From Synechococcus sp. M16CYN (lineage in GTDB: Bacteria > Cyanobacteriota > Cyanobacteriia > PCC-6307 > Cyanobiaceae): a stretch of 64,000 nucleotides of DNA. The position numbers and the translations under genes are program-made. Positions 10,179-20,285 of this stretch are shown here, piece by piece; the first letter of the stretch is position 1; every line of letters starts with the position of its first letter. The stretch covers positions 1,116,001 through 1,180,000 of the forward strand of contig NZ_AP029048.1 of the NCBI RefSeq assembly GCF_040371545.1. The letters are read 5' to 3'. Below the pieces are notes generated by a model. It was not told the origin of the DNA and searched no databases. It saw nothing but the letters and a program-made list of their open reading frames with translations.

Positions 10179-11004
10179 TATCCAAATATTTTCTATTGAA
10201 CCTACTTATCTAATTTTAAGATAATTATATTTTACTAGTGCAGGTAATAATATATTAAAATACTTTGATACCCTTTGATTAATTCTCCAGTTATTTTTAT
10301 TAGTAATTTTTCTTCAAATACAAAAAGAAACAATCTTATTTCTCTATCTTAGTTAATAGGCTAGGGCTAGCGAGTGCTGAATATCCTTTAACTAGAAGAC
10401 TAGTTACAGATACTAATTTGTTTTTGTTGATTCTAACTGATAGCTTTGTTAAAAAGCTGCTGTTAATAATCCTTGCAAATATTGATATAGGTAGGATAAA
10501 TTATTTCTGTTATACAATTGAATTTTATGATTAAATTTTTATTATTTAAACTGTAATTAACTCTTTAACTAAAATTTTTCTAAAGCTTATCTTGGCAGAT
10601 ATGACGAAATTAGTTTTATTAGTCTTGCTATATCTAGAATTATTTTATTTTTTAGTATGATTTTGACTATAAAAATAATGGTTTTTATTTATTAGCTTCT
10701 GCAATAAAAAATATAAATAAAGTAGCCAATAATTATGTCAATTTTAAGGTTTGAAAATAATTAATCTATCTTAATATTTTACTGACAGTTACAGAGAGAA
10801 AACAAAGAATTTCTGCTATCAATTATTAAAGTATCACTTTTATTAATAAAAATTAAATATTTTATGACTAATTTGCTGTTTCAGCATCAAATTTTTTAAC
10901 CAATTATTGATTAGTTGTTTTATCTTTTGTTTAATAATATCAACCATACGCTTTAGCTTACAAAGCAGTTTACTGGGTATACTGCTTTACATTAAGTTCT
11001 CCTG
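10179..11004. other. AT-rich gene desert
   Basis: About 830 nt. One minus-strand frame around 10,340-10,510 stays open for some 50 codons without a start codon and is rich in S, L, K and N. I do not consider it coding. Confidence 0.5.
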
Positions 11005-11328
11005 ATGCCACCGTCGCGCTCTAAGAAACAACTTGAACGTGATCTTCAGCTTGCTAGGGATCAAGGCCGTTGGCTAAGTGAGGATGAACATTTAGAATTT
11101 GAAAAACGAGAACAGCTGCGTACGAAACTACTAGTTCTCACTGGAGTCTGTATTCTCTTACCTCCTTTTTGGCCATTTGCTTTCGGCCTTATACTCTACT
11201 TGCTTTTTCCACGATCAATTTCGCGTATTGGCATTGCGGCAATAGCCGCAATGGTCGTAGGTGGACTATTAATGATGGCATTATTTATACTGATTATAAT
11301 TAACTTGGTCAATGTTCTTATTCGGTAA
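11005..11328 (+). CDS. Two-span hypothetical membrane protein
   Basis: A 107-residue protein. Residues 1-40 are highly charged and helical (K, R, E and D in alternation) and should be cytoplasmic. Two hydrophobic segments follow: about residues 43-68, containing LLPPFWPFAFGLILYLLF, and about 75-104, rich in G, A, M, I and L. A PRS turn sits between them. I do not recognise a family. Higher G+C than its flanks and good codon choice support a genuine gene. A TATACT sequence 25-30 nt upstream of the start could serve as a -10 box. Function is unknown. Confidence 0.6.
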   Translation: MPPSRSKKQLERDLQLARDQGRWLSEDEHLEFEKREQLRTKLLVLTGVCILLPPFWPFAFGLILYLLFPRSISRIGIAAIAAMVVGGLLMMALFILIIINLVNVLIR

Positions 11329-12022
11329 TATCTTTGTAAGATTATAAATAAATGATGATACATAGTTATTAGTTTCTCTGGCTCTATAATTTATTATTGT
11401 CCAGTATTTGTGTGAAAGTAAATTGTTAGTAGTTATTCTTCTAGTTCATTTTACCTTCAAATCTGCTACATTTTTAAGATGAACTGGATCCTGATTTTAA
11501 ATTTTTCGCGCCTGATAGCCAAACTTTATCTTACTACTAGAGAACTAATTTTATTACGTTAAAGGATAACTAGTTAATATAAATAATAAATCTTAACTTT
11601 GTCATTATTAAATATTTTATTACCATTATGATCGTGTTAATTAAGGTTTATGAGAGTTAAAACTAACGATACGCTAAGTTGTACGATGAACGCGAATTAT
11701 TATATAGAACAGACAAAAACTACTCGAATGACTAATAGTGAGTTACTGGACAATTAGAATACTTCTTGATTATCTCCGAATTTATAATGTCAAAATTATC
11801 CTGGCTATGCTAATTAGTCAATCTTTAATCTCAAGAAACTAGAATAAGAATTTGTCTACAGCTCAGGATAGCTCGACTAATAACTCTATGGGTTTAATAT
11901 ATTAACATTATTTAGTTTATACTATTTCAATATTACACTTGATAATATAAAAAGATACTGTATTAACTTGCTCTCCGTTAACGCCTTTTCATGTTAATTT
12001 TTGTCAAGGTTATTAATCTGTA
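11329..12022. other. AT-rich gene desert
   Basis: About 690 nt without a supportable gene, RNA or repeat. Confidence 0.5.
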
Positions 12023-12889
12023 ATGATGTCCGGCTGCTTTGGGATTGTAGGTTGCGGTTACGTTGGTTCTGCGGTAGCATCATACTTCCGGTCTAAAGGT
12101 TTTGAAGTCACAGGAACGACTAGAAACCCATCTCGGCTGACTTATATTTGTGATTTTGTCGATCATCCTCGAATTTATAGAGCTGAAGATTCTGAAGCAG
12201 ATGTCAGCTTCCTTGACGGACTTGATGGTCTTTTGATCGCAGTCGCCCCTACCTTAACAGATTCGCAGGAAGACACTTATCAGATGGTTTATGGAAAAGG
12301 AGTTCCAGCTCTTATAAATTCTCTCAATCAACGTTCCACGGATCGTCCGCTTCATGTCATCTATCTGAGTAGTGCAGGGGTTTACGGCAACCAAGGTGGG
12401 GCAATGTGCGACGAAATTACGCCTCCTGATCGGTCTCATTCTAATAATGCTATTTTAGCTGGAGCCGAGGATGCTGTCCTAAGTTTAAATTCATCTTCCA
12501 TTAATTCTTGTATTTTACGCCTCGGCGGAATTTACGGTCCTAACAAAGATATTGCGTCTTTTATCTGTAGTGCATCTGGACAAATCATTCCAAAAAATGG
12601 AGATCATATCAAAGCTTGGATACACTTAAATGACATTATTTACGGAGTTTATTTTGCCTTTCAAAATCGTTTAGAAGGTATTTATAATCTTGTGGATGAT
12701 CTTCAATTGTCTCGTAGAGATCTTTCAAATATGCTTTGTGCTAGAATGGGAATAGCGCCGGTTATTTGGGATAACTATGATCAACCCGATTCGCATATTT
12801 TCCATGCGCGTGTGAGCAACTCAAAGTTGCGGGCGCTTGGATTTCAACCCTCCGTTCGTTCGATGTTTGATTTCCTAGTAGCGGCCTAG
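12023..12889 (+). CDS. NAD(P)-binding epimerase/dehydratase-like protein (atypical extended SDR)
   Basis: A 288-residue Rossmann-fold protein. Two consecutive ATG codons (12023 and 12026) offer starts. The glycine-rich dinucleotide motif GIVGCGYVGSAVA lies at about residues 6-18, followed by GTTRNPSRL (about 31-39), typical of NADP-preferring binding. The strand HVIYLSSAGVYG (about 113-124) is the SDR active-site region; the YxxxK pair is not in the classical place, marking it as atypical. ILRLGGIYGP is the usual extended-SDR motif before the substrate domain. A nucleotide-sugar or related substrate is likely but cannot be specified. It stands alone; its G+C and codon use resemble those of the other maintained genes. 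Confidence 0.8.
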   Translation: MMSGCFGIVGCGYVGSAVASYFRSKGFEVTGTTRNPSRLTYICDFVDHPRIYRAEDSEADVSFLDGLDGLLIAVAPTLTDSQEDTYQMVYGKGVPALINSLNQRSTDRPLHVIYLSSAGVYGNQGGAMCDEITPPDRSHSNNAILAGAEDAVLSLNSSSINSCILRLGGIYGPNKDIASFICSASGQIIPKNGDHIKAWIHLNDIIYGVYFAFQNRLEGIYNLVDDLQLSRRDLSNMLCARMGIAPVIWDNYDQPDSHIFHARVSNSKLRALGFQPSVRSMFDFLVAA

Positions 12890-13436
12890 ACCAATTACTA
12901 CTTCGCCCAGTAGCTTAAAAAAACCCAGTGCCATGACCTGCTTGTATGTCAGTTGTTATGGATCCTGCCCTTCTCACAGTTTCTATATTAGAAGCGTATG
13001 TATCGTTGAATTATTAACCAGTGTTAGCAGATATCTACTGCACAACTTAACTTGATAAATCAGTATAACCACTATCCCTATCGCTTGACTAATTTGTAGG
13101 AGGAGTATTGCCAAAGTGTTTTCAAGACCAATTGTATGACTGCTTAGGAAATATTAAATTACCGTTCTTTTTCTTGTAATAAGATAAATATTATTAAGCT
13201 CTATGTTTTAGCAGGCAATTTTTAAATTGATCATCCTAAAACCCGTTCGTTTTAAAGTTAGTATTTGTTGTTATCAAATTAAGTTTGCTTTAGAACTAGT
13301 TGCCCGTGAGCAATAGATGATAAAACTATCGTAACAAATCTAAATAATTAGAAAAATCTGTTACTCTATATTTTAGTAAATAGTTAAGCTTTAATAATTT
13401 AGTTTATATTGCGTTAATTTTTGCACACGGGCAATC
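12890..13436. other. Intergenic region, no gene seen
   Basis: About 550 nt, slightly less AT-rich near 12,900-13,040. A 23-codon frame there (near 12,943) is not convincing. Possibly a decayed gene. Confidence 0.4.
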
Positions 13437-13715
13437 TTACTTTTCTTCTTGCAGCGTTTTTAAACTCTGTAATAGCTTGGCTTTTACTGAGCAAGTTTTT
13501 TTGGTTTGTAAATTGGAGTTGCGTAAAGCCACGTTTACCCTACTCAGTTGATTAGAACTTGTTTGTTCCGTTCTGAGAATTTGTGTTGGACGATTTTTGT
13601 ATTGAATTTGCTTACGCCTTAGCAATTTTGCTGATCGAGTTAAATGCTGAACTAGAAGATTTTGCTGAACAAATGGATCAGCTTTCGTTAGTGAAACTAG
13701 ATAGCATTCTCTGAT
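13437..13715 (-). pseudogene. Probable gene remnant with lost start
   Basis: A minus-strand frame is open from 13715 to a TAA at 13437-13439, about 92 codons. The translation is hydrophilic and protein-like: TKADPFVQQNLLVQHLTRS near the start, then K/R/Q-rich, ending AKLLQSLKTLQEEK. No ATG is in frame at its upstream end. The only internal start candidate is a TTG at 13625, but the protein-like sequence continues above it. An out-of-frame ATG sits just upstream, so a small frameshift may have separated start and body. I do not recognise the family. A 62-residue gene from the TTG is the alternative. Confidence 0.4.
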
Positions 13716-15015
13716 TTACCACCAAACGTTTTCTGCTGTTGCATACTTCTTCAACTAAGTATCTAGGCTTAATCTGATGAATCAGTTTAGCTTGTTCGTT
13801 TCAACTTACTAGACTGGGATCTAGCTGCATAACATATGAAAGATATTTAATATTTCAAATAATTAATTATTTTTAAACTTGTTGTTGTACTAGCCTAAAA
13901 CTCACAGATAGTTATCGATGGTTTTAAGAGTCGTGTACTAACCATAAGTAACTATTTTTAACTTTAATAAGCCAAATTAGCTATCTAATTCTAATCTAAC
14001 TAAATATTTACTTACGCTAAGCATCGACTGTTTATCAATAACAATCTTAAAAGATCATGAATTCATTATAATTTAAATCATCAGACACGGAAAGGTTGTA
14101 ATTAAGCTAACTATAGACCTGGTCAAGTTCTTAATATTGACCTTAGCAATTTACATTAGCAGCAATTTTGTAAAGGATTAAGATCAAATTATTATACTAA
14201 AATAAGGTTGAGAAAAGTAGTTTAAATATGCAGTTTTCGCTAGGAAACTCTCTTAAGCAACCTCAAGAGTTAGTAATTTAGTAATATATATTGATGTGAT
14301 TCTGATATAATTTTACTTTCATGATAACCATGCACACTATCAATAATAAGTATTGTTATATTAGCTAATGATAAACCTTAATTGCTTAGAATTCACCGCA
14401 AGATTCAATTAGTTTATCTATCAACAATTTAAGTTTTAGCAATAAAATCACCTAAATCTAGTGTGTATTGTAAAATCCTTATAAAATTAGCCTCGACCAT
14501 TATAAATGGAGATCAGTTATTGTAGCTTAATTTTGTCATCTGCTCCTCTTAATAGTTGTTTTTATGCTCGTAATTAATTTTATTCGTTATAACTAATGAT
14601 ATATCCTAGTGAGAGCATTCTACTAACATAAGCGATTTGCTAAAACTACTAAATCTTCCGGGTTGATTCAAAAGCTGCTTAATAAAGTTGATTTAATCAA
14701 ACTCTTTTTTAGCAACAGTGGTCAATCCTGACTTCATTAATGTCTCTATTAACATAATACTGCGGAACAATTTTTATATCAACAACGCTGAAAGTTCCTA
14801 TTTAGGTAACTACTTAATAACGGTATGAAAAATATTGTCTAGGATGCTCAAGTAGTATGCTCTGCTACAATGCGCCGTCTTATTACCGCTGTCTCATCCA
14901 GCATATATGGTTAACTATTGATCGTAATCCCAACGATTATGACTGCTATAACAATGATTATGTTAACAAGGTTAATCACTTAGTTGTATACTTTTATAGA
15001 ATAAAATTCTAGAAA
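13716..15015. other. AT-rich region without recognisable genes
   Basis: About 1.3 kb. Composition is a little higher in G+C than in the 2.4-5.2 kb desert, consistent with more recent decay, but I see no translation I would defend. Confidence 0.45.
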
Positions 15016-15228
15016 CTAACTACTCTTTGTATAAAGAGTAATGTAGTAAGCATACAGCCAATATCGATAAAAATAACCAATCTTGCTAGGGATAAATATG
15101 GTGTCGGATATTGCAGTAACCCAGCCTATTAGGGTTAAAGTATTGACTGACATTAACCAAATAAGTTTACCTAAGGTATTATAATAATCTCGGTTACCTA
15201 ATTGTTTCGCCTGTTTTTGCAGGCTATC
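15016..15228 (-). pseudogene. Possible remnant of a membrane protein gene
   Basis: Between stops on the minus strand lies a 70-codon frame with no start codon at its upstream end (a TAG precedes it directly). The translation is protein-like: an amphipathic start (DSLQKQAKQLGNRDYYNTL), a hydrophobic segment containing LIWLMSVNTLTLIGWV, and an aromatic tail with YFYRYWLYAYYITLY. The only internal ATG would leave fewer than 50 residues. I read it as the 3' part of a decayed small membrane protein gene. No family is recognised. Confidence 0.35.
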
Positions 15229-16071
15229 CTATAATACATTTGACAAGCACTTTAGCAGAATTGACGGGTGATTCATAGAATTTGTTGTACTTTCTGGGCT
15301 AATTAAAGAGAATCTAATAGCTTTAAGTAAGTCTCGCTTTTTACTATAATTGTCGGATTATTTCTGTTATTTTAGAGCTGATATAAAAATTGTTCTATAG
15401 AATATCTTCTTGTGATTACTCTAAGATTGATTTTGATATCTATTTATTTACTTTAATAAAAATAAATTATGATCAATTTTATTGGTAATGCTAAATTACC
15501 AAAGCGATTAAAAGAGCTTTGTAGAACATGAAGCGATAAAACAAGAGAGATCAATATTTGAAATTTAATTTTGTTACATATTGATTAAAATGTTTACTGC
15601 TAAAATTATTTAACCTATATTTTTTGCTTCTCTTTACGATACTTTTTGTGTTGATGATGAATGAATGCGCATTCTTTAATTTATTGACATAAAGTTTTTC
15701 CTCCTTAGATTTCTTAAAGCCTAGTAGATATTCTCGACGTGAGAAGTAATCTTGGCCTTCTGACGTTGCTGTGTGAAAAGTTGTTTTTTGTGTGATTCTA
15801 TTTCATTAAATGGTACATTATTATTTAATTAATCTCTTAAAATTAATATTAATTTGTGTTAACATATTACAGATACTGTCTACATCTGTGATATTCACTC
15901 ATTAGCATTAAATTAACAAGATATCATTGGTTATCTTTATGCCTGAAACTTAAGTGTTGGTGGTGTTGAAGGGATAGAGCTAATCACTCACTTCTGCAAA
16001 GAACATTTGCAATACTGTGCATAATGGTTAGAACCAGGCAACGTAAGTACTCGTTTCTCCACAGTTAGTCC
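15229..16071. other. AT-rich region without recognisable genes
   Basis: About 840 nt with no supportable gene or RNA. Confidence 0.45.
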
Positions 16072-16197
16072 ATGTTGTTATTTGCATCTCAGACGGCTCA
16101 GGGCGGTCCTACTGTCATTCTGCCCGCTCTTTTGATTACGGGATTGCTAGTGGCAGCATCCCAGGCATTTGTGCCAAGGGGCGGTAACCAAGACTGA
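16072..16197 (+). CDS. Small single-span membrane peptide (41 aa)
   Basis: An ATG-to-TGA frame of 41 codons with strikingly higher G+C than its surroundings. The N-terminus has a polar AQGGPT turn, then one hydrophobic helix at about residues 14-33 (VILPALLITGLLVAASQ), then a basic/polar tail FVPRGGNQD. The arrangement resembles small thylakoid subunits, but I cannot assign it to a named one. A different-frame ORF that starts inside it (16169) lacks such features and is probably not real. Its survival inside a decaying region suggests function. Confidence 0.6.
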   Translation: MLLFASQTAQGGPTVILPALLITGLLVAASQAFVPRGGNQD

Positions 16198-17549
16198 CCG
16201 ATTTAGAGGAATCAAAGGGTTAAAACTAATTTTCGACTGGTTTCAATCCTACAACGATTTTGACTTTCAACTCATTGATAAAGATCAATTGTTTAAAGCA
16301 TTTATTCCAAATGCAGGCTATAGCAACTTTTTGATTTGGGTACTGAGAGTAAGCACCCTTCATAGGCTTAAACCGGTCAATTGTTCATGCTAAATTAGTT
16401 TTTTCATTCTAAGCTTAGTCGTTAATAGAATTTATATTTTCTTATTCTTGAAACTCTGGCTGTTACGCAATATATAGTGAGCTTATTTTTTTATGAAAGA
16501 GTCTAATTGCTATTTTAAATCCTATTATTTAAAATACAGTAAGTTAAAGCGAATCGGTTACTGCTACCAATCTGCTTCAAACATTACCAAATAAACTATT
16601 TCTAGAAGAACAAAATATTCCTTAAATTCGTGATTAATTAATGGTAAAAATAACGCTAAAAGTTATTATTAGTTAGTTGCTAAATGTAATTTGCTACTGA
16701 TTATATAGATAATTACCGCTAACTTTTGGCTTCTCAATAACAATTTGATCATTGGATTTTAAAATTTGTGAACATTCATAAAAAGTTAGATTGCTATTCA
16801 TCTTGAAGAGATAAATTAATATGAGTATGTTACGTCGATTTTATTATGTTAGTGTGATATTACAATTAGTTGACTAATTTTTCGTCTTGATCTCGAATAA
16901 TAAATTTTACCAAGATATGAGTTAAGTTTTAGTTATTGGCTATATCAATTGCTATTGTATCTAGACTAATAACTAATTTATAAAAACTCGCTATAGCTCA
17001 ATTATTTGCACTACATTAATAATATGGATAGATTTGAAAAAAGTGGTTTGACTTTCTTAAGGCGTTGCCTATGAACTGTTCAGGACTTCGTCGATAAATT
17101 TTTTAGAGATGATATTGTTATTTTGATTAATAGTTTCCATTGAATTTTCGTATGACTGAGATTCTTAATGGTGATGCGAACCACTGCAGCAGCATCATGC
17201 CTAATTCATCCACGGCAAATTTACCTGCAACTTAAGCCACCTTAAAAGATAGCTTTACAAATTTTAATACAAATAAATAACAAGAGTTTGCTCACATATC
17301 CATATTTTTTATACCACATAGGTACGCCCGAGTGACAATTTTGGCACTGTGGCAGTAGTTCTCGAGCTAAGTATTCAAAGTGTACTTAGCCTAGAAGAAA
17401 CCAGACATGGTAGCGGCGATTGTGATAACAACAAGGCGCTAATATCCAGTTTAAATGCATAATAATATTTAAAGTTTAATTACTAGTGTACTTATTGTTT
17501 GCATCCGCTTGTATTAAAGAGGTGGAAGCATAGCTCCCATTGCAACGCT
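16198..17549. other. Degenerating intergenic region
   Basis: About 1.35 kb. Around 17,250-17,375 the minus strand contains a short protein-like patch, LARELLPQCQNCHSGVPMW, with a CxxC pair and no proper start. It may be the debris of a lost gene. Nothing else is supportable. Confidence 0.4.
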
Positions 17550-17804
17550 TTAGAACCATTTGGCTACACTATAATCTATACCGCGATAACAGAGATTTTT
17601 GCTACCAGCTATTGTTTGTTGTTGAGCGATCGACTTGTAAACTACTCCTCTGTAACATAATTGCTGCTTACGCGAATGAGTTAATGGTGTATGCTCGGAG
17701 TCGATGTAGTTGGGATTTTGGAAAGTACGGTTTATTGTGGTCCGTGCGCGATCAATTATCCAAGTATTGATAGTATAGCTTTTAATTAATTGAAGTGTGT
17801 TCAT
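17550..17804 (-). CDS. DUF4278-like small protein
   Basis: An 84-residue frame from the ATG at 17804 (a longer frame opens at 17888). The C-terminal part carries two copies of the pattern typical of cyanobacterial DUF4278 proteins, CYRGVVY and CYRGIDY, about 20 residues apart and separated by a Q/A/S-rich linker (SIAQQQTIAGSKN). DUF4278 proteins are short, of unknown function and virtually confined to cyanobacteria. The upstream half (TWIIDRARTTINRTFQ) is not part of the domain and may be a genuine N-terminal region or read-through of decayed sequence, since no start lies close before the first YRG copy. It could therefore be an intact gene or a remnant. An antisense frame over the same bases is rejected. 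Confidence 0.55.
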   Translation of the reverse strand: MNTLQLIKSYTINTWIIDRARTTINRTFQNPNYIDSEHTPLTHSRKQQLCYRGVVYKSIAQQQTIAGSKNLCYRGIDYSVAKWF

Positions 17805-18532
17805 AAGACACTTTCCCTCGATTGCCCATACCCCCGTTGCTTGGCATGGATCTGACTGCAGCTTTGCAAGAAAACTCAACGTAACCATATTATAGCATTT
17901 CTACGTTAACCGTTGCCTCCTGAATTATTACTATGTACTTCTCCTCATAAGAGTAAAAGTTTTATGGCTAGACTGACGCCTTTGCTAATTAACTTATTCA
18001 TTTATTTATATATAAAATGTAATATAGAATAGACTTAATCTTAGTAATTATTAAGGTAAGATTACGGACTTAGTTTAAATATTAAGACAGATATAATCTA
18101 TTCAAATTTAGTAAAAAAATTGAATCAGTTACGATATAAATGAATAGCATTAATATCAATTATTGAAAATTTCAGCCTAAACGATGACTGTATTGAACAT
18201 CACATTAGTAATTTAACTAAATATTAAGTTAAATAATTGACTCGTTTAAACTTTAGCTAACCTATTAATATATTTCATATATAGCAATGTCCAAAACATT
18301 TAAATCAGTGAAATTGCTAGTTCTCTCCTTATTAAATTAACACTAATTTTTGGACAGAATTAACTCTTTTATTCATCAATAGTAGATTAGTAAATTTGTT
18401 TATGCTAAACTTTTTATAAATCATATTTAATTTTACTATGTCTATGCTAATATTATTTTTAATTAATTTATTTTATCCACATAAGCTACTTCACTTTAAA
18501 CTATACAATTGCTGTTTAAACGACCAGCTTGT
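17805..18532. other. AT-rich intergenic region
   Basis: About 730 nt downstream of nth (which ends at 18533). No terminator or gene could be supported. Confidence 0.5.
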
Positions 18533-19204
18533 TTAAGCTTTTCGTGTGACTACTGGTTTGCGGCGTTTAGGGAACAACTCTCGACAAAGAGGGCAGACTC
18601 GTCCATCACACCCTCGAGCTGTACAAAATTCTCTACCGTAAAAAATGATTTGTAGATGGAGTCGATTCCAGTGTTCTCTTGGGAAAAGTTGCTTTAGATC
18701 CTTCTCGGTATTAATTACAGTTGAACCATCACTCAAATCCCAACGTTGAGCGAGGCGATGAATGTGAGTATCCACAGGAAACGTAGGTACACCGAAGGCT
18801 TGAGCCATAACTACGCTTGCGGTTTTATGACCAACCCCTGGCAAAGCTTCGAGTTCTTTCAAGCTTTGAGGTACCGTACCTGCATGGTTCTTCATCAAGA
18901 GTTCGGCAAGCCGGCGCAAGTGTTTGGCTTTCGTCTTGGCCAAGCCGAGTTGACGAATGTGATTTGTGATGGTTGTTTCATCGAGAGAAGCCATCGCAGC
19001 AGGATCTGGACCCGCAGCTAATAACGCGGGCGTGACTTCATTGACCTTTTTATCCGTACATTGAGCGCTCAATAAAACTGCCACTAGCAGGGTGAAAGGA
19101 TCCCTATGGTTGAGTGGGCTTGTCACTTCTGGGTAATATTGATTCAACCTTTTCAGGATGATCTTGGCTCGCTCAGATTTGCGCGAAACATTATTGTGTG
19201 ACAC
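18533..19204 (-). CDS. nth: Endonuclease III (DNA glycosylase/AP lyase)
   Basis: Endonuclease III excises oxidised pyrimidines and cleaves the abasic site in base-excision repair. The 223-residue protein has the helix-hairpin-helix LEALPGVGHKTASVV with the catalytic lysine, and the VDTHIHRLA motif with the catalytic aspartate. LLSAQCTDKKVN near residue 45 is the usual substrate-pocket region. The C-terminal cysteine cluster is unusual: C-x4-C-x4-C-x2-C instead of the canonical C-x6-C-x2-C-x5-C, so a 4Fe-4S cluster may be held differently or be absent. It is transcribed divergently from mntC with about 120 nt between. Compared with the genes to its left its codon use is richer in G+C, and it opens the denser part of the window. 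Confidence 0.92.
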   Translation of the reverse strand: MSHNNVSRKSERAKIILKRLNQYYPEVTSPLNHRDPFTLLVAVLLSAQCTDKKVNEVTPALLAAGPDPAAMASLDETTITNHIRQLGLAKTKAKHLRRLAELLMKNHAGTVPQSLKELEALPGVGHKTASVVMAQAFGVPTFPVDTHIHRLAQRWDLSDGSTVINTEKDLKQLFPREHWNRLHLQIIFYGREFCTARGCDGRVCPLCRELFPKRRKPVVTRKA

Positions 19205-19322
19205 TATGCTAGTCTCTAGCCAGCCAGACCTTACTTAAATAGATGCGGCAGTGTGGCCGAATTGTATCAATATCTGGTTCGCACTATACCCCCGTCACGT
19301 GGTTTTTAGTCGAGGTATCTGA

Positions 19323-20285
19323 GTGAGCGGGTCGTCCAGACATAGAAGCCTGGCAGCATCCCAGCTGACCACTCGAGTTGCGACAACATTGGTTGCTCTA
19401 GGTCTGCTGATTTGCGGATGTGGTAACCGCTCTCAAACCACTCAGAACGATCAGCGCCCCAGGGTCCTTGCAACCTTCACGATCCTAGCAGATTTGGCCA
19501 GAAATGTAGCCGGTGATCGGCTTCGAGTAAGTTCGATCGTGAAGGAGGGTTCCGAAGTCCATGGATATCAGCCAACGCCTAGCGACATTGAACGATCCGT
19601 GGGAGCAGATCTTTTAATTGAAAACGGACTAGGCCTCGAACTCTGGGCTCGTCGATTCACAATGGCAGCAGGAAATATTCCTACCCTGACTATTTCTCAA
19701 GGGATGGAGCCCCTTTTAATTGGAGAGGATTCCTATGCAGGGAAGCCAAATCCCCACGCCTGGATGTCGCCGCGACGCGCTATGGACTACGTTGACCAAC
19801 TGCGAGAAGCCTTTATCCGGCTAGACCCCAAAGGTGCTGAGTACTATTCAAATAATGCTGAGATTTATAAAAAGCAACTTCAGGTCTTAGATTATGAGCT
19901 TCGCCTTGCCGTTAAGACAATCCCACCTCAACACAGAATTTTAGTAAGCTGCGAGGGCGCTTTTACTTACTTAGCAACTGATTACGGACTTGAGGAGGCC
20001 TATTTGTGGCCGGTCAATGCGGAAAGTAGGATTACACCCAAGCGCATGGCCCGACTGATCAATACAGTGCGCGATCGTGCAGTTCCTGCGGTTTTTTGTG
20101 AGAGTACGGTCAGTGATAAAGCTCAGAGAGAGGTAGCCTCGGTAACCAATGCTCGCTTTGGTGGCACATTTTTTGTAGACTCAATCTCCGAACCAAACGG
20201 ACCTGCGCCAACGTTATTAGATCTACAACGACACAATGTAAGGCTGATTCGTGAAGGTTTGACAGCTCCAGGAGAACGCAGTTGA
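19323..20285 (+). CDS. mntC: Manganese-type ABC transporter substrate-binding lipoprotein
   Basis: This cluster A-I solute-binding protein captures a divalent metal at the membrane for the MntAB importer. It begins with GTG at 19323. An N-terminal signal sequence (about residues 17-33) ends in a lipobox-like ICGC, so C33 is the likely lipidated residue. The four metal ligands expected for this family can be placed: H in EVHGYQPTP, H in NPHAWMSP, E in the NAESRITPKRM region and D in FFVDSIS. There is no histidine-rich loop such as ZnuA proteins carry, and the H-H-E-D set fits manganese better than zinc. It overlaps mntA by 4 nt (ATP-binding subunit), so the two are co-translated. Zinc remains possible. 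Confidence 0.85.
   Translation: MSGSSRHRSLAASQLTTRVATTLVALGLLICGCGNRSQTTQNDQRPRVLATFTILADLARNVAGDRLRVSSIVKEGSEVHGYQPTPSDIERSVGADLLIENGLGLELWARRFTMAAGNIPTLTISQGMEPLLIGEDSYAGKPNPHAWMSPRRAMDYVDQLREAFIRLDPKGAEYYSNNAEIYKKQLQVLDYELRLAVKTIPPQHRILVSCEGAFTYLATDYGLEEAYLWPVNAESRITPKRMARLINTVRDRAVPAVFCESTVSDKAQREVASVTNARFGGTFFVDSISEPNGPAPTLLDLQRHNVRLIREGLTAPGERS

Noticed and set aside
16169-16393. 74-codon plus-strand frame
   Set aside because: It starts inside the 41-aa membrane peptide gene in another frame and its translation has no motif; composition is that of AT-rich non-coding DNA.
17540-17770. 76-codon plus-strand frame
   Set aside because: It is antisense to the DUF4278-like gene, whose repeated CYRG motif is the better explanation.
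19205-19322. tRNA-like sequence in the nth-mntC spacer (GGTTCGCAC near 19,276)
   Set aside because: No acceptor stem or anticodon arm pairs around it.
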